NCBI GenBank assembly: GCA_017305835.1
Contig: JAFKJY010000051.1
Location: forward strand, 1-64,000
DNA: 64,000 nt
Origin: Hyphomicrobiales bacterium
GTDB lineage: Bacteria > Pseudomonadota > Alphaproteobacteria > Rhizobiales > Rhizobiaceae
Direction of reading: 5' to 3'
In this document: positions 9,536 through 18,801 of the stretch, piece after piece
Layout: every line of letters begins with the position of its first letter
How positions within the stretch are numbered: the stretch's first letter is position 1
Notes under the pieces: generated by a model
What the model was told of the DNA's origin: nothing
Database searches by the model: none
Seen by the model: the letters and a program-made list of their open reading frames with translations, nothing else
Position numbers and translations under genes: made by a program

Positions 9536-10252
9536 TCAGCCCGCCTTCGGGCGGGGCGGCGTCCTTGCGTATTTGAGCGCAGCGTGGAGCAGCGCCACCA
9601 CGTGCTCCGACGTGGCTTTCTCGTCCTCCGGCCGGCACAGGCCGCCGCTCAGCCGCTCGATCCGGCCGATGTCGGCCATGATGTAGACCATCGAGCCCAG
9701 CATCACCTGATAGCCCCAGTGGAGCTCCTCCAGGGTGCGGTCGGGCAGCACCGTCCGCAGCGCCTCGATGATCCGCTGCGCCACGGGATCGAAGAACTCG
9801 GCCATCACGCCGCGCTCGTTCGACTTGGGGTCGGACACCTCGCGGGCGAGGATGCGGGCGTAGGCCGGGCTCTTCTCGGCGGCACGCATGTGCAGGTTGG
9901 GCACGACCAGCGCCTTGATGATCAGCTCCAGCTTGCGGTCGGGATCGGTCTCCATGTCGGCCAGCGCCAGCCCTGCCATGCGCTGGTCGATGATCATCGG
10001 GGCGCGCAGCGCGAAGACCTCGCGGTACAGGCCCTCCTTGGAGCCGAAATGGTAGTTGACCAGTGCCAGCGGCACCTTCGCGGCCATCGCGATCTGGCGC
10101 ACCGAGGTGCCGTCGAAGCCGCGGTCGGCGAACAGCTTCTCGGCCGCGGCGAGGATCCGCCGCTGTGCCGCCGCGCCGGCCTTCTCGGACCGCGCCGTGG
10201 CCGCCCGCGGCGCGGAGCGCGGCGCGCGTGGCGCTGGATTCGAAGCGTTCAT
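9536..10252 (-). CDS. TetR-family transcriptional regulator
   Basis: This 238-residue regulator has a TetR helix-turn-helix at about residues 25-75 (ILAAAEKLFADRGFDGTSV, then VNYHFGSKEGLYREVF). Its C-terminal ligand domain resembles the TetR_C_27/CecR-like type with long alpha helices. The ATG at 10252 is preferred over an in-frame ATG 31 codons upstream because AGGAG lies 6 bases before it and the upstream extension is unlike the family. It is divergent from the TRAP importer and heads the FAH / acyl-CoA ligase / dehydratase run, so it probably controls both directions from the shared intergenic region. Confidence 0.9.
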   Translation of the reverse strand: MNASNPAPRAPRSAPRAATARSEKAGAAAQRRILAAAEKLFADRGFDGTSVRQIAMAAKVPLALVNYHFGSKEGLYREVFALRAPMIIDQRMAGLALADMETDPDRKLELIIKALVVPNLHMRAAEKSPAYARILAREVSDPKSNERGVMAEFFDPVAQRIIEALRTVLPDRTLEELHWGYQVMLGSMVYIMADIGRIERLSGGLCRPEDEKATSEHVVALLHAALKYARTPPRPKAG

Positions 10253-10308
10253 CGGGACTCCTGCGACCGCCGCCTGCGACGCGCCAACCTGTCTGCGGAC
10301 GAGTCGAA

Positions 10309-10345
10309 TTGAACGACATATCAAAAATCTTGTCAATGCGTTCAA
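10309..10345 (-). promoter_or_regulatory. Candidate tetR promoter and operator
   Basis: The inverted repeat TTGAACG (10309-10315) and CGTTCAA (10339-10345) lies 57 bases before the tetR start. Between and within its arms, on the minus strand, is a -35 TTGACA (10336-10331), a 17-base spacer and TTCAAT as a -10 (4 of 6 consensus). An operator wrapped around the promoter fits autorepression, with control of the divergent TRAP genes. Binding is inferred. Confidence 0.45.
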
Positions 10346-10422
10346 AATCGTCTACGTCGGGACGCATCTGCGGCGTGGAGGGCGCGGTGCCCGCGGCACG
10401 CCGGGAGCAAGGGAGGATTTGC

Positions 10423-11496
10423 ATGCACCGTCGTATGTTGATGTGCGCGGCCGCGACGGCCGCGCTGCTGGCGGCCTCTCCGGCCGCCTTCGGCCAGGAG
10501 ACGCTCAACCTGACCGTCGCCACCGGCCATCCGGAGGTGTTCCTGTGGGTGAAGCACCTCAAGGAGACCTTCATCCCGACCGTCGACGCCGAGCTCGCCA
10601 AGACCGGCAAGACCAAGGTCAACTGGACGCAGGGCTATGGCGGCACGATCGTCAAGCTCGGCTCCGAGACCGAGGCCTTCCAGCAGGGCATCATCGACGT
10701 CGGCCAGATGAGCGGCGTGTTCAACCCGGCCACGATGGGCCTGCTCAACCTCACCTACGCCATGCCGTTCGGCCCGGCCGACCCGCGCGCGGTGACGGAA
10801 GCGGTCGAGGACGCGCTCAACAAGACCGAGGGCGCGCTGGCCGCGCTGGAGGAGGCCACCGGCGTCGTCTACATCGGCGGCGGCATCGCCATCGACGACT
10901 ACAACATCGGCTCCACCAAGGCCTTCACCAAGGTGGCCGACATGAACGGCGTCAAGCTCGGCGGCGCCGGCCCCAACCTGGCCTGGCTCGCCGGCACCGG
11001 CGCGGTCGGCGTGCAGGGCTCCTTCGTCACCTTCTACAACGACATCAAGACCGGCGTGTATGACGGCTATATCGGCTGGATGACCGCCGGCGTTCCCGCC
11101 AAGCTCTACGAGGTGGCTCCGAACTGGAACCAGGTCCATTTCGGCGCGATGTATATCGGCGGCCTCGGCGTCTCCAAGCAGCAATGGGACACCTTCTCCG
11201 ACGAGGTGAAGGCCGCCTTCCGCACCGCCGCCGCCGCCTACACCAAGGCTTATTTCGACGAGCAGGACGCCCGCTACGAATCGTCCAAGAAGGCCATGCT
11301 CGAGAACGGCGGCAAGATCGTCGAGCTCGACCCGGCCGAGCACTCCGCCTGGATCAAGGCCCTGCCGAACCCGACCAAGGCCTGGGCGGCGGCGGCCGAG
11401 GCCCGCGGCGAGCCGGGCAAGAAGGTGCTCGAAGCCTACCGCGACGACCTCAAGGCCAAGGGCTTCACGTTCGAGCGCGACTACCTCGCCGAATGA
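10423..11496 (+). CDS. TRAP transporter solute-binding protein (DctP family)
   Basis: This 357-residue periplasmic binding protein has a signal peptide cleaved near AAFG-QE (residue 24). The core is DctP-like: conserved binding-pocket regions such as the central GVKLGGAGPNLAWLAGTGA and an aromatic-rich C-terminal half. GGAGG lies 6 bases before the ATG at 10423. It is followed by the small and large membrane subunits, so the three form a complete TRAP importer for an organic acid driven by sodium or proton gradients. The ligand is unknown. Its co-location with an acyl-CoA ligase suggests a carboxylate that is then activated with CoA. Confidence 0.92.
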   Translation: MHRRMLMCAAATAALLAASPAAFGQETLNLTVATGHPEVFLWVKHLKETFIPTVDAELAKTGKTKVNWTQGYGGTIVKLGSETEAFQQGIIDVGQMSGVFNPATMGLLNLTYAMPFGPADPRAVTEAVEDALNKTEGALAALEEATGVVYIGGGIAIDDYNIGSTKAFTKVADMNGVKLGGAGPNLAWLAGTGAVGVQGSFVTFYNDIKTGVYDGYIGWMTAGVPAKLYEVAPNWNQVHFGAMYIGGLGVSKQQWDTFSDEVKAAFRTAAAAYTKAYFDEQDARYESSKKAMLENGGKIVELDPAEHSAWIKALPNPTKAWAAAAEARGEPGKKVLEAYRDDLKAKGFTFERDYLAE

Positions 11497-11503
11497 TCCC
11501 GCA

Positions 11504-11530
11504 GCGCCCGGCGCGACACGCGCCGGGCGC
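11504..11530 (+). repeat. 11-bp stem-loop between TRAP binding-protein and permease genes
   Basis: GCGCCCGGCGC and GCGCCGGGCGC form a perfect 11-bp GC stem with a 5-base loop (GACAC), starting 8 bases after the binding-protein stop. No U-tract follows. Hairpins placed here are known in other importer operons to protect the upstream message and raise binding-protein output; that role is inferred for this site. Confidence 0.65.
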
Positions 11531-11553
11531 CTTCAATTCCGGGGAGAGGACAG

Positions 11554-12114
11554 ATGGCTGAAGAAGCCGCAATTCCGCGCGAGGACGCGCCACCGCCACG
11601 CATGCCCAGCGGCCCCTTCGGCCGCGTGATCGGCGTCATGAACGCCGTCGGCACGCTCTGGATCATCGGCCTGATGGTCCTGATCAACTCCGACATCTTC
11701 GGCCGCAGCTTCCTGCACCACCCGATCGCCGGCGTGCCCGAGCTCGTCGCCTTCTCGATCGTCGGCATCGTCTTCCTGCAGCTCGCCCACACGCTGCGCT
11801 CGGGCTCGATGACGCGCTCCGATGTGCTGCTCAACGTGCTGGAGCGCCGCGCACCGCGCGCCCGCTTCGTGCTGCTGACGATCTTCCACCTGCTCGGCGG
11901 CGCGCTGATGCTCATCGTCGCCTGGAAGTACTGGCCGAGCGTGGTCGCCGCCTGGCAGCACCCGGAGCGCAACTTCATGGGCAATCCGGGCTTCTTCACG
12001 ATTCCCCAGTGGCCGCTCTTCATCCTCGTCTTCCTCGGCATCGTGGCGACCGCGATCCAGTTCCTGCTGCTGTCCTGGAACGACTTCAATTCCGCCCGGG
12101 GGGTCCGGCCATGA
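11554..12114 (+). CDS. TRAP transporter small membrane subunit (DctQ family)
   Basis: This 186-residue protein has four predicted membrane segments (about residues 25-48, 63-82, 104-126 and 147-168), matching DctQ subunits. The central NSDIFGRSFLHHPIAGVPELV stretch carries the conserved polar and Gly-Val-Pro-Glu pattern of the family. The N-terminal 20 residues are Pro- and Glu-rich and cytoplasmic. Its stop overlaps the next start as ATGA, so translation of the two membrane subunits is coupled. Confidence 0.92.
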   Translation: MAEEAAIPREDAPPPRMPSGPFGRVIGVMNAVGTLWIIGLMVLINSDIFGRSFLHHPIAGVPELVAFSIVGIVFLQLAHTLRSGSMTRSDVLLNVLERRAPRARFVLLTIFHLLGGALMLIVAWKYWPSVVAAWQHPERNFMGNPGFFTIPQWPLFILVFLGIVATAIQFLLLSWNDFNSARGVRP

Positions 12115-13427
12115 ACGGCGTCGAGATCGCTTTCGTCTCCATCGCGATCATGCTGGTCCTGATCTATTCGGGCCTGCATGTCGCCATCGCGCTGATCCTT
12201 CTGTCCTTCTGTGGCGTCTGGCTGCTGAGAGGCAATTTCGACATCGCCTCCAACATGCTGGTGCTGGCCTTCAAGGACGCCATCAGCGACTACATCTTCG
12301 GCGTCGTGCCGTTGTTCGTGCTGATGGGCCTGCTGGTCGCCGTCGCCGGCATAGGGCGCGACACGTTCGAGGTCGCCGCGCAGGTGTTCCGCAGGGTGCT
12401 CGGCGGGCTCGGCATCGCCACCGTCGCGGCCAACGCCGTGTTCGCCGCCATCACCGGCATCTCGATCGCCTCGGCCGCCGTCTTCACCAAGGTGGCCGTG
12501 CCCGAGATGATGCGCCACGGCTACACGCCGCGCTTCGCCGTCGGCGTCGTCGCCGGCTCCTCGGTGCTGGGCATGCTGCTGCCGCCCAGCCTGCTGTTCA
12601 TCCTCTACGGCGTGCTCACCGAGCAGTCGGTCGGCTCGCTGTTCATCGCCGGCATCATCCCCGGCATCGTGCTGTCGCTCGTCTACTGCGCCGGCATCTT
12701 CTCGATGGGCCGCTGGTGGCCCTCCTTCATCGGCACCGGCAAGGCCGAGGCCGCCGAGGAGAAGCCGGATATGAGCGTCGTCGAGATGCTCAACAAGCTC
12801 GCGCCGATCGTCATCCTGATCGCCGTCGTGCTCGGCGGCATCTATGGCGGTTACTTCACGCCGACGGAAGCCGGCGCGGCGGGCGCGCTGGGCGCGCTGA
12901 TCGTCTCGCTGGCCAAGCGGCGGCTCTCCTGGGCGAGCTTCTGGCAGGTGCTGGTCCAGACCGGCCACACCACCTCGTCGATCTGCTTCCTGATCGTCGG
13001 CGCCAGCCTCTACTCGCGCATGCTGGCCATGTCCGGCATGCCGGGCTGGCTCGGCTCGTGGGTGGTCGATTCCGGCCTCGGCATCACCGGCATCATCGTC
13101 GCGCTGATGGTCGTCATCATCCTGCTCGGCACGATCCTCGACTCCGCCTCGATCATGCTGCTGACGCTGCCGATCGCCCTGCCGATCCTCAACGGCACCG
13201 GCGTCGACCTGATCTGGCTCGGCGTGCTGGTCGTCATCGCCATCGAGATCGGCCTGCTCACCCCGCCCTTCGGCATCGCCGTCTTCGTGGTGAAAGCGAC
13301 ATTGGGGCCCGACAGCAAGGTGACGCTCAACGACATCTTCGCCGGCGCCTTCCCGTTCGCCGTGATGATGGCCTTCGTGCTGATCCTGGTCTTCCTGTTC
13401 CCGTCGCTCGCGACGGCCCTGCTCTGA
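12111..13427 (+). CDS. TRAP transporter large permease subunit (DctM family)
   Basis: This 438-residue protein is hydrophobic throughout, with about 11-12 membrane helices. It has DctM signatures such as GVVPLFVLMG, the AITGISIASAAVFTKVAVPEM region, GSSVLGMLLPPSL and the second-half repeat ending in GLLTPPFGIAVFVVK. The ATG at 12111 overlaps the DctQ stop by 4 bases. It forms the translocation channel of the TRAP system with DctQ. The downstream hydrolase gene starts 26 bases later and is probably co-transcribed. Confidence 0.94.
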   Translation: MNGVEIAFVSIAIMLVLIYSGLHVAIALILLSFCGVWLLRGNFDIASNMLVLAFKDAISDYIFGVVPLFVLMGLLVAVAGIGRDTFEVAAQVFRRVLGGLGIATVAANAVFAAITGISIASAAVFTKVAVPEMMRHGYTPRFAVGVVAGSSVLGMLLPPSLLFILYGVLTEQSVGSLFIAGIIPGIVLSLVYCAGIFSMGRWWPSFIGTGKAEAAEEKPDMSVVEMLNKLAPIVILIAVVLGGIYGGYFTPTEAGAAGALGALIVSLAKRRLSWASFWQVLVQTGHTTSSICFLIVGASLYSRMLAMSGMPGWLGSWVVDSGLGITGIIVALMVVIILLGTILDSASIMLLTLPIALPILNGTGVDLIWLGVLVVIAIEIGLLTPPFGIAVFVVKATLGPDSKVTLNDIFAGAFPFAVMMAFVLILVFLFPSLATALL

Positions 13428-13453
13428 CACAGAAAAGATACGAGGAGCGCCAC

Positions 13454-14476
13454 ATGGCAAAATGGCAATACACCAAGGGACTGCAGGACATCGGCAATGG
13501 CTGCTACGCCTACCTGCTGCCTGACGGGAGCTGGGGCTGGTCGAATTCCGGCCTGATCGTCGACGGCGACGCCTCGCTGCTGGTCGACACGCTGTTCGAC
13601 CTGAAGCTGACCGCCGAGATGCTGGAGGCCTACCGCGCCGCGATCCCCGCGGCGCGGCAGATCGGCACGCTGGTCAACACCCATGCCGACGGCGACCACA
13701 CCTTCGGCAACCAGCTCGTCGAGGGCGCCCGCATCATCGGCACGCAGGGCACGGTGGACGACTTCGCCCGCTTCGACCCGGCCGTGGTCCAGAACATCGT
13801 GACCAACGCCGAGAAGTTCGGCAGCGCCGGCGTCTTCATGCGCGAGTGCTTCCGCCCGTTCGACTTCTCCGGCATCGAGCTGACCCCGCCCAGCGAGACC
13901 TTCTCCGGCCGCATGGAAATTATGGTCGGCTCCAAGAAGGTCGAGCTGATCGAGGTCGGCCCGTCGCACTCGCTGGGCGACGCGCTGATCTACGTACCCG
14001 ACGACAAGGTGGTCTACACCGGCGACATCCTGTTCACCGACGGCACGCCGATCGCCTGGTACGGGCCGGTCAAACGCTGGATCGACGTCTGCGACATGGT
14101 GCTGGGCATGGACGTCGAGACGGTGGTGGCCGGCCACGGGCCGATCTCGACCAAGGACGACGTGCGCACCATGCGCGACTACCTGCAATACGTCACCGAC
14201 AAGACGCGGCCGCTCTACGACGAGGGGATGGACTATCTGGAAGCCGCCTATGCGCTCGACCTCGGCGAGTACCGCGACTGGAACGACGCCGAGCGCGTCG
14301 TCGTCACGGTGCAGACCCTGTTCGACGATTTCGACGCCGCGCCGGAGCGCCCGGCGCGCGCGCCGATCCCCTACTTCGCCGAGATGAAGAGCTTCCGCCA
14401 CCATCTCGGCCGCGGCCCGGTGCACGAGGCCTACTGCAAGGCCTGCAGCCTCCAGCTCTACCAGCGCCGCGCCTGA
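13454..14476 (+). CDS. Metallo-beta-lactamase-fold hydrolase
   Basis: This 340-residue MBL-superfamily protein contains THADGDH (the zinc motif region), GPSHSLGD, a GDILF aspartate and VAGHGP, so most of the metal ligands are present. The canonical HxHxDH appears as H-A-D-G-D-H, with Asp in place of the second His, a variant I associate with some cyclase-like/SoxH-type MBL proteins. No signal peptide is seen. GAGCGCC lies before the ATG at 13454. It is the last gene of the TRAP operon and is followed by a strong terminator, so it probably hydrolyses the imported substrate or an ester or thioester derived from it. Confidence 0.85.
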   Translation: MAKWQYTKGLQDIGNGCYAYLLPDGSWGWSNSGLIVDGDASLLVDTLFDLKLTAEMLEAYRAAIPAARQIGTLVNTHADGDHTFGNQLVEGARIIGTQGTVDDFARFDPAVVQNIVTNAEKFGSAGVFMRECFRPFDFSGIELTPPSETFSGRMEIMVGSKKVELIEVGPSHSLGDALIYVPDDKVVYTGDILFTDGTPIAWYGPVKRWIDVCDMVLGMDVETVVAGHGPISTKDDVRTMRDYLQYVTDKTRPLYDEGMDYLEAAYALDLGEYRDWNDAERVVVTVQTLFDDFDAAPERPARAPIPYFAEMKSFRHHLGRGPVHEAYCKACSLQLYQRRA

Positions 14477-14503
14477 CCGGCCCGCGCAATCGCCAGCCTT
14501 CGC

Positions 14504-14536
14504 ACGCGCGCCCCGACGGGCGCGCGTTTGCTTTTT
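14504..14536 (+). terminator. Rho-independent terminator of the TRAP operon
   Basis: ACGCGCGCCC and GGGCGCGCGT form a perfect 10-bp stem with a CGAC loop, followed by TTGCTTTTT. It lies 28 bases after the hydrolase stop and ends the plus-strand TRAP operon. Confidence 0.85.
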
Positions 14537-14627
14537 GCGGACAGGCAGGAAGTGCGCCCGGCGGGCCACTCCCTGCGGCCGTCCGGCGCTCTCGATTTAT
14601 AGAACTTGCGTATGAAATTATCCGGCG

Positions 14628-14661
14628 ATCCTGCCTTGCTTATAAATTATCGCGGCAGGAT
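14628..14661 (+). promoter_or_regulatory. Inverted repeat in front of the aldehyde dehydrogenase gene
   Basis: ATCCTGCC (14628-14635) and GGCAGGAT (14654-14661) are perfect 8-bp arms around an AT-rich 18-base centre that contains a TATAAAT-like -10. It lies 67 bases before the aldehyde dehydrogenase start in otherwise GC-rich DNA, so it is a candidate operator over a promoter. No adjacent regulator gene is an obvious partner. Confidence 0.4.
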
Positions 14662-14727
14662 AGGTAGACGGCCACGGCTGGACCGCCCGCGGCCAAGCAG
14701 CGAAATCAGGTCGCCATCGAGGTCGCG

Positions 14728-16161
14728 ATGCCTTCCTATCCTTCCCTCAACCTGTTCATCGGCGGCGACTGGATGAAGGCCAAGGATGGCCTCCCGGTCG
14801 TCAATCCCGCCGACGAGAGCGTCATCGGCCAGGTGCCGGTCGCGACCCGCGCCCAGCTCGACCTCGCGCTCACCGCCGCCGCCGAAGGGTTCAGGGTGTG
14901 GAGCCGGACCTCGCCCGCCAAGCGCGCGGCCGTCATCCTCAAGGCGGCGGCGCTGATGCGCGAGCGCATCGACGAGATCGCCTTTTCGATCACGCTGGAG
15001 CACGGCAAGCCCTACCAGCAGGCCCGTCTCGAGGTGATCCGCGGCTGCGAATTCTTCGAGTGGGACGCCGCCGAGGGCCAGCGCGCCTATGGCCGCGTCA
15101 TCCCGAGCGAGCCGGGGATCCGCTATGTCGTGCTGCACCAGCCGATCGGCATGGTGGCGGCCTTCTCGCCGTGGAACTTCCCGATGAGCCAGCCGGCGCG
15201 CAAGATCGCCGGCGCGCTCGCCGCCGGCTGCTCGATCATCATCAAGGCGTCGGAGGAGACGCCGGCCGGCGCGCTGCACATCGCCCGCGCCTTCCAGGAC
15301 GCGGGCCTGCCGGCGGGCGTGCTGAACCTCGTCTTCGGCATCCCGTCCGAGATCTCGTCCTACCTGATCCCGCAGGCGCAGACGCGGCTGATCGCCTTCA
15401 CCGGCTCGACCGCCGTCGGCAAGCACCTCACCGAGCTCGCCTCGCGCCACATGAAGCCGGTGCTGATGGAGCTCGGCGGCCACGCGCCGGTGATCGTCTG
15501 CGACGACGTCGACCCGGTCGCCGCCGCGAAGGTCTCGGCCGTCAGGAAGGCGCGCAATGCCGGCCAGGTCTGCACCTCGCCGACGCGCTTCTTCGTGCAG
15601 GAGGCGATCTACGAGCGCTTCCTCGACGCCTTCGTGGCGCAGGCGCGCACCGTCAGGGTGGGCGACGGCATGGATCCGGCGACCGAGATGGGGCCGCTGG
15701 CCAACCACCGCCGCATCGACGCGCTGGAGGCCCTCGTCGCCGACGCCCGCGCCAAGGGCGCGCGCATCCACACGGGCGGCGAGCGGCTCGGCAATCGCGG
15801 CTACTTCTTCCCGCTGACGGTGGTCTCCGACCTGCCCGACGACGCGCGCGCCATGCACGAGGAGCCGTTCGGCCCGCTGGCGCTCATCAACCCGGTCTCC
15901 TCGGTCGAGGAGGCGATCGGCAAGGCCAACGCCCTGCCCTTCGGGCTCGCCGCCTACGCCTTCACCCATTCGGCCCGCAACGCCGACATGCTGGCCGACG
16001 GCATCGAGGCCGGCACGCTGTCGATCAACACGCTGGAGGCCTCGGTCGCCGAGACGCCGTTCGGCGGCGTCAAGGACAGCGGCTACGGCCGCGAGGGCGG
16101 TGCCGAGGGCCTTGCCCACTACATGGTGGTCAAGAACGTCTCCCACCGCATGACGATCTGA
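14728..16161 (+). CDS. NAD(P)-dependent aldehyde dehydrogenase
   Basis: This 477-residue ALDH-superfamily enzyme oxidises an aldehyde to the acid. Catalytic residues are in place: Asn150 in SPWNFP, Glu249 in MELGGHAP and the nucleophile Cys282 in NAGQVCTSPTR. The sequence is closest in style to succinate-semialdehyde / lactaldehyde / alpha-ketoglutaric-semialdehyde dehydrogenases. It stands alone on the plus strand between two terminators, with a candidate operator upstream. Possible jobs include oxidation of 2-aminomuconic semialdehyde from the adjacent dioxygenase, or of semialdehydes made by the sugar-acid dehydratases; the sequence does not decide. Confidence 0.92.
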   Translation: MPSYPSLNLFIGGDWMKAKDGLPVVNPADESVIGQVPVATRAQLDLALTAAAEGFRVWSRTSPAKRAAVILKAAALMRERIDEIAFSITLEHGKPYQQARLEVIRGCEFFEWDAAEGQRAYGRVIPSEPGIRYVVLHQPIGMVAAFSPWNFPMSQPARKIAGALAAGCSIIIKASEETPAGALHIARAFQDAGLPAGVLNLVFGIPSEISSYLIPQAQTRLIAFTGSTAVGKHLTELASRHMKPVLMELGGHAPVIVCDDVDPVAAAKVSAVRKARNAGQVCTSPTRFFVQEAIYERFLDAFVAQARTVRVGDGMDPATEMGPLANHRRIDALEALVADARAKGARIHTGGERLGNRGYFFPLTVVSDLPDDARAMHEEPFGPLALINPVSSVEEAIGKANALPFGLAAYAFTHSARNADMLADGIEAGTLSINTLEASVAETPFGGVKDSGYGREGGAEGLAHYMVVKNVSHRMTI

Positions 16162-16186
16162 GCGCTCGCCGACGGCAGCGCTTTCG

Positions 16187-16213
16187 ACGCCGGTCCTCAC
16201 GGGCCGGCGTTTT
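16187..16213 (+). terminator. Terminator after the aldehyde dehydrogenase gene
   Basis: ACGCCGG (16187-16193) and CCGGCGT (16204-16210) pair into a 7-bp stem with a 10-base loop, followed by TTT. It sits in the 76-base gap between convergent genes and has a T-run only on the plus strand. Confidence 0.6.
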
Positions 16214-16237
16214 CGCATCGCGATTCCGGGGCCACGC

Positions 16238-17062
16238 CTACCGCAGCAGCGGCGCGACGGCGTCCTCGACGAGCTTGACCAGGCTGAGCGCCGTCATCTC
16301 GGAGGATTTGGGGTTCGCCTTCAGCGGCCGGTTCTCCAGCCGCAGCGACAGGCTGCCGAAATCGCCGACCGCGGTGACCTCGTGGACGTTGCCGGTCGCG
16401 GCCGGGTCGGCGACGAGCACGACCTGGGTGCGGTCGAGGCCGAGCCCCGACAGCGCCGAGATCACGGTGGCGTTGGCGTTCTGCGGATAGCGCGACGCAG
16501 CCTCGCGCGCCGAGCCGCGGAAGAAGGCGTGGCGCACGGAAAGCGTCTCGAGGTCGAGGATCTGCCCGGCCTCGGTGCCGCGCCAGGCCCTCGGCGGCTT
16601 GACGATGGCGTGCACGACCTCGTCCAGCGGCAGGATCGAGGCCGCGCCCAGCGCGCCGAGATCCCCGAGCGCGCCGGAGGGCACGACCAGGCGGCTTCCA
16701 TGCTCCTCGGCCGTGGCGATCAGCCTCGCCAGCAGGGCGTCGTCGCAGAGCGCCGCGGCGCTGGCGACGGCGAAGGCGCCGGCATGGCGCAGCGCGCCCT
16801 CGCCCCACGCGGCGACGGCGTCGCGGCCGGCCGCCTCGACGACCATGCCGACGCCGAGGCCGGCGAGTTCATCGGCGCTCGTCAGCAGCCGGACGCCGGC
16901 GGGCAGCCCCTCAGGCTGCCGCTCAGGAGAGCGCACGCCGACGGCGACGATCTCGACCGCCGACCGCCGCTGCATAAGCAGCTCGGCGGTGCGGCGGGCG
17001 ATGGCGCCCCAGCCGACGAAGCAGAGGCGCAGGCGCTGGGGCCTTTTCGTGGAACCGGCCAT
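16238..17062 (-). CDS. L-aspartate dehydrogenase family protein (DUF108)
   Basis: This 274-residue NAD(P)-dependent enzyme has an N-terminal Rossmann motif (GWGAIARRTAE). The C-terminal aspartate-dehydrogenase domain is recognised by ASRYPQNANATV and the closing KSSEMTALSL segment. Family members oxidise L-aspartate to iminoaspartate or run the reductive amination of oxaloacetate. It is the last gene of the operon aldolase-like / 3-hydroxyanthranilate dioxygenase / this gene (16-base gap). Iminoaspartate is a quinolinate precursor through NadA, so two routes to quinolinate meet in this operon. Alternatively it may reduce or release the amine in an aminomuconate-type pathway (inference). Confidence 0.85.
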   Translation of the reverse strand: MAGSTKRPQRLRLCFVGWGAIARRTAELLMQRRSAVEIVAVGVRSPERQPEGLPAGVRLLTSADELAGLGVGMVVEAAGRDAVAAWGEGALRHAGAFAVASAAALCDDALLARLIATAEEHGSRLVVPSGALGDLGALGAASILPLDEVVHAIVKPPRAWRGTEAGQILDLETLSVRHAFFRGSAREAASRYPQNANATVISALSGLGLDRTQVVLVADPAATGNVHEVTAVGDFGSLSLRLENRPLKANPKSSEMTALSLVKLVEDAVAPLLR

Positions 17063-17078
17063 CAGCGGGGCCGAAGGG

Positions 17079-18710
<1,632 letters not shown>

Positions 18711-18753
18711 TCATTCCGCGAAGGCGATATATATCTCAAGCGCCAATTCCGGT

Positions 18754-18763
18754 ATAAATTTAT
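18754..18763. promoter_or_regulatory. AT-rich palindrome in the divergent lysR intergenic region
   Basis: ATAAATTTAT is a perfect 10-bp palindrome in an AT-rich island of the 173-base gap between the aldolase-like gene and lysR. LysR-type regulators commonly bind dyads with a T-N11-A core in such divergent gaps, so it is a candidate box. Palindromes this short and AT-rich can also arise by chance. Confidence 0.35.
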
Positions 18764-18801
18764 CACATGTTCCTATAGCTTGACGTCCGGCGGAGAGCTC
18801 C

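Noticed and set aside
10253..10345. Longer TetR starting at 10345
   Set aside because: The added 31 residues are unlike TetR proteins and span the candidate promoter; AGGAG precedes the ATG at 10252.
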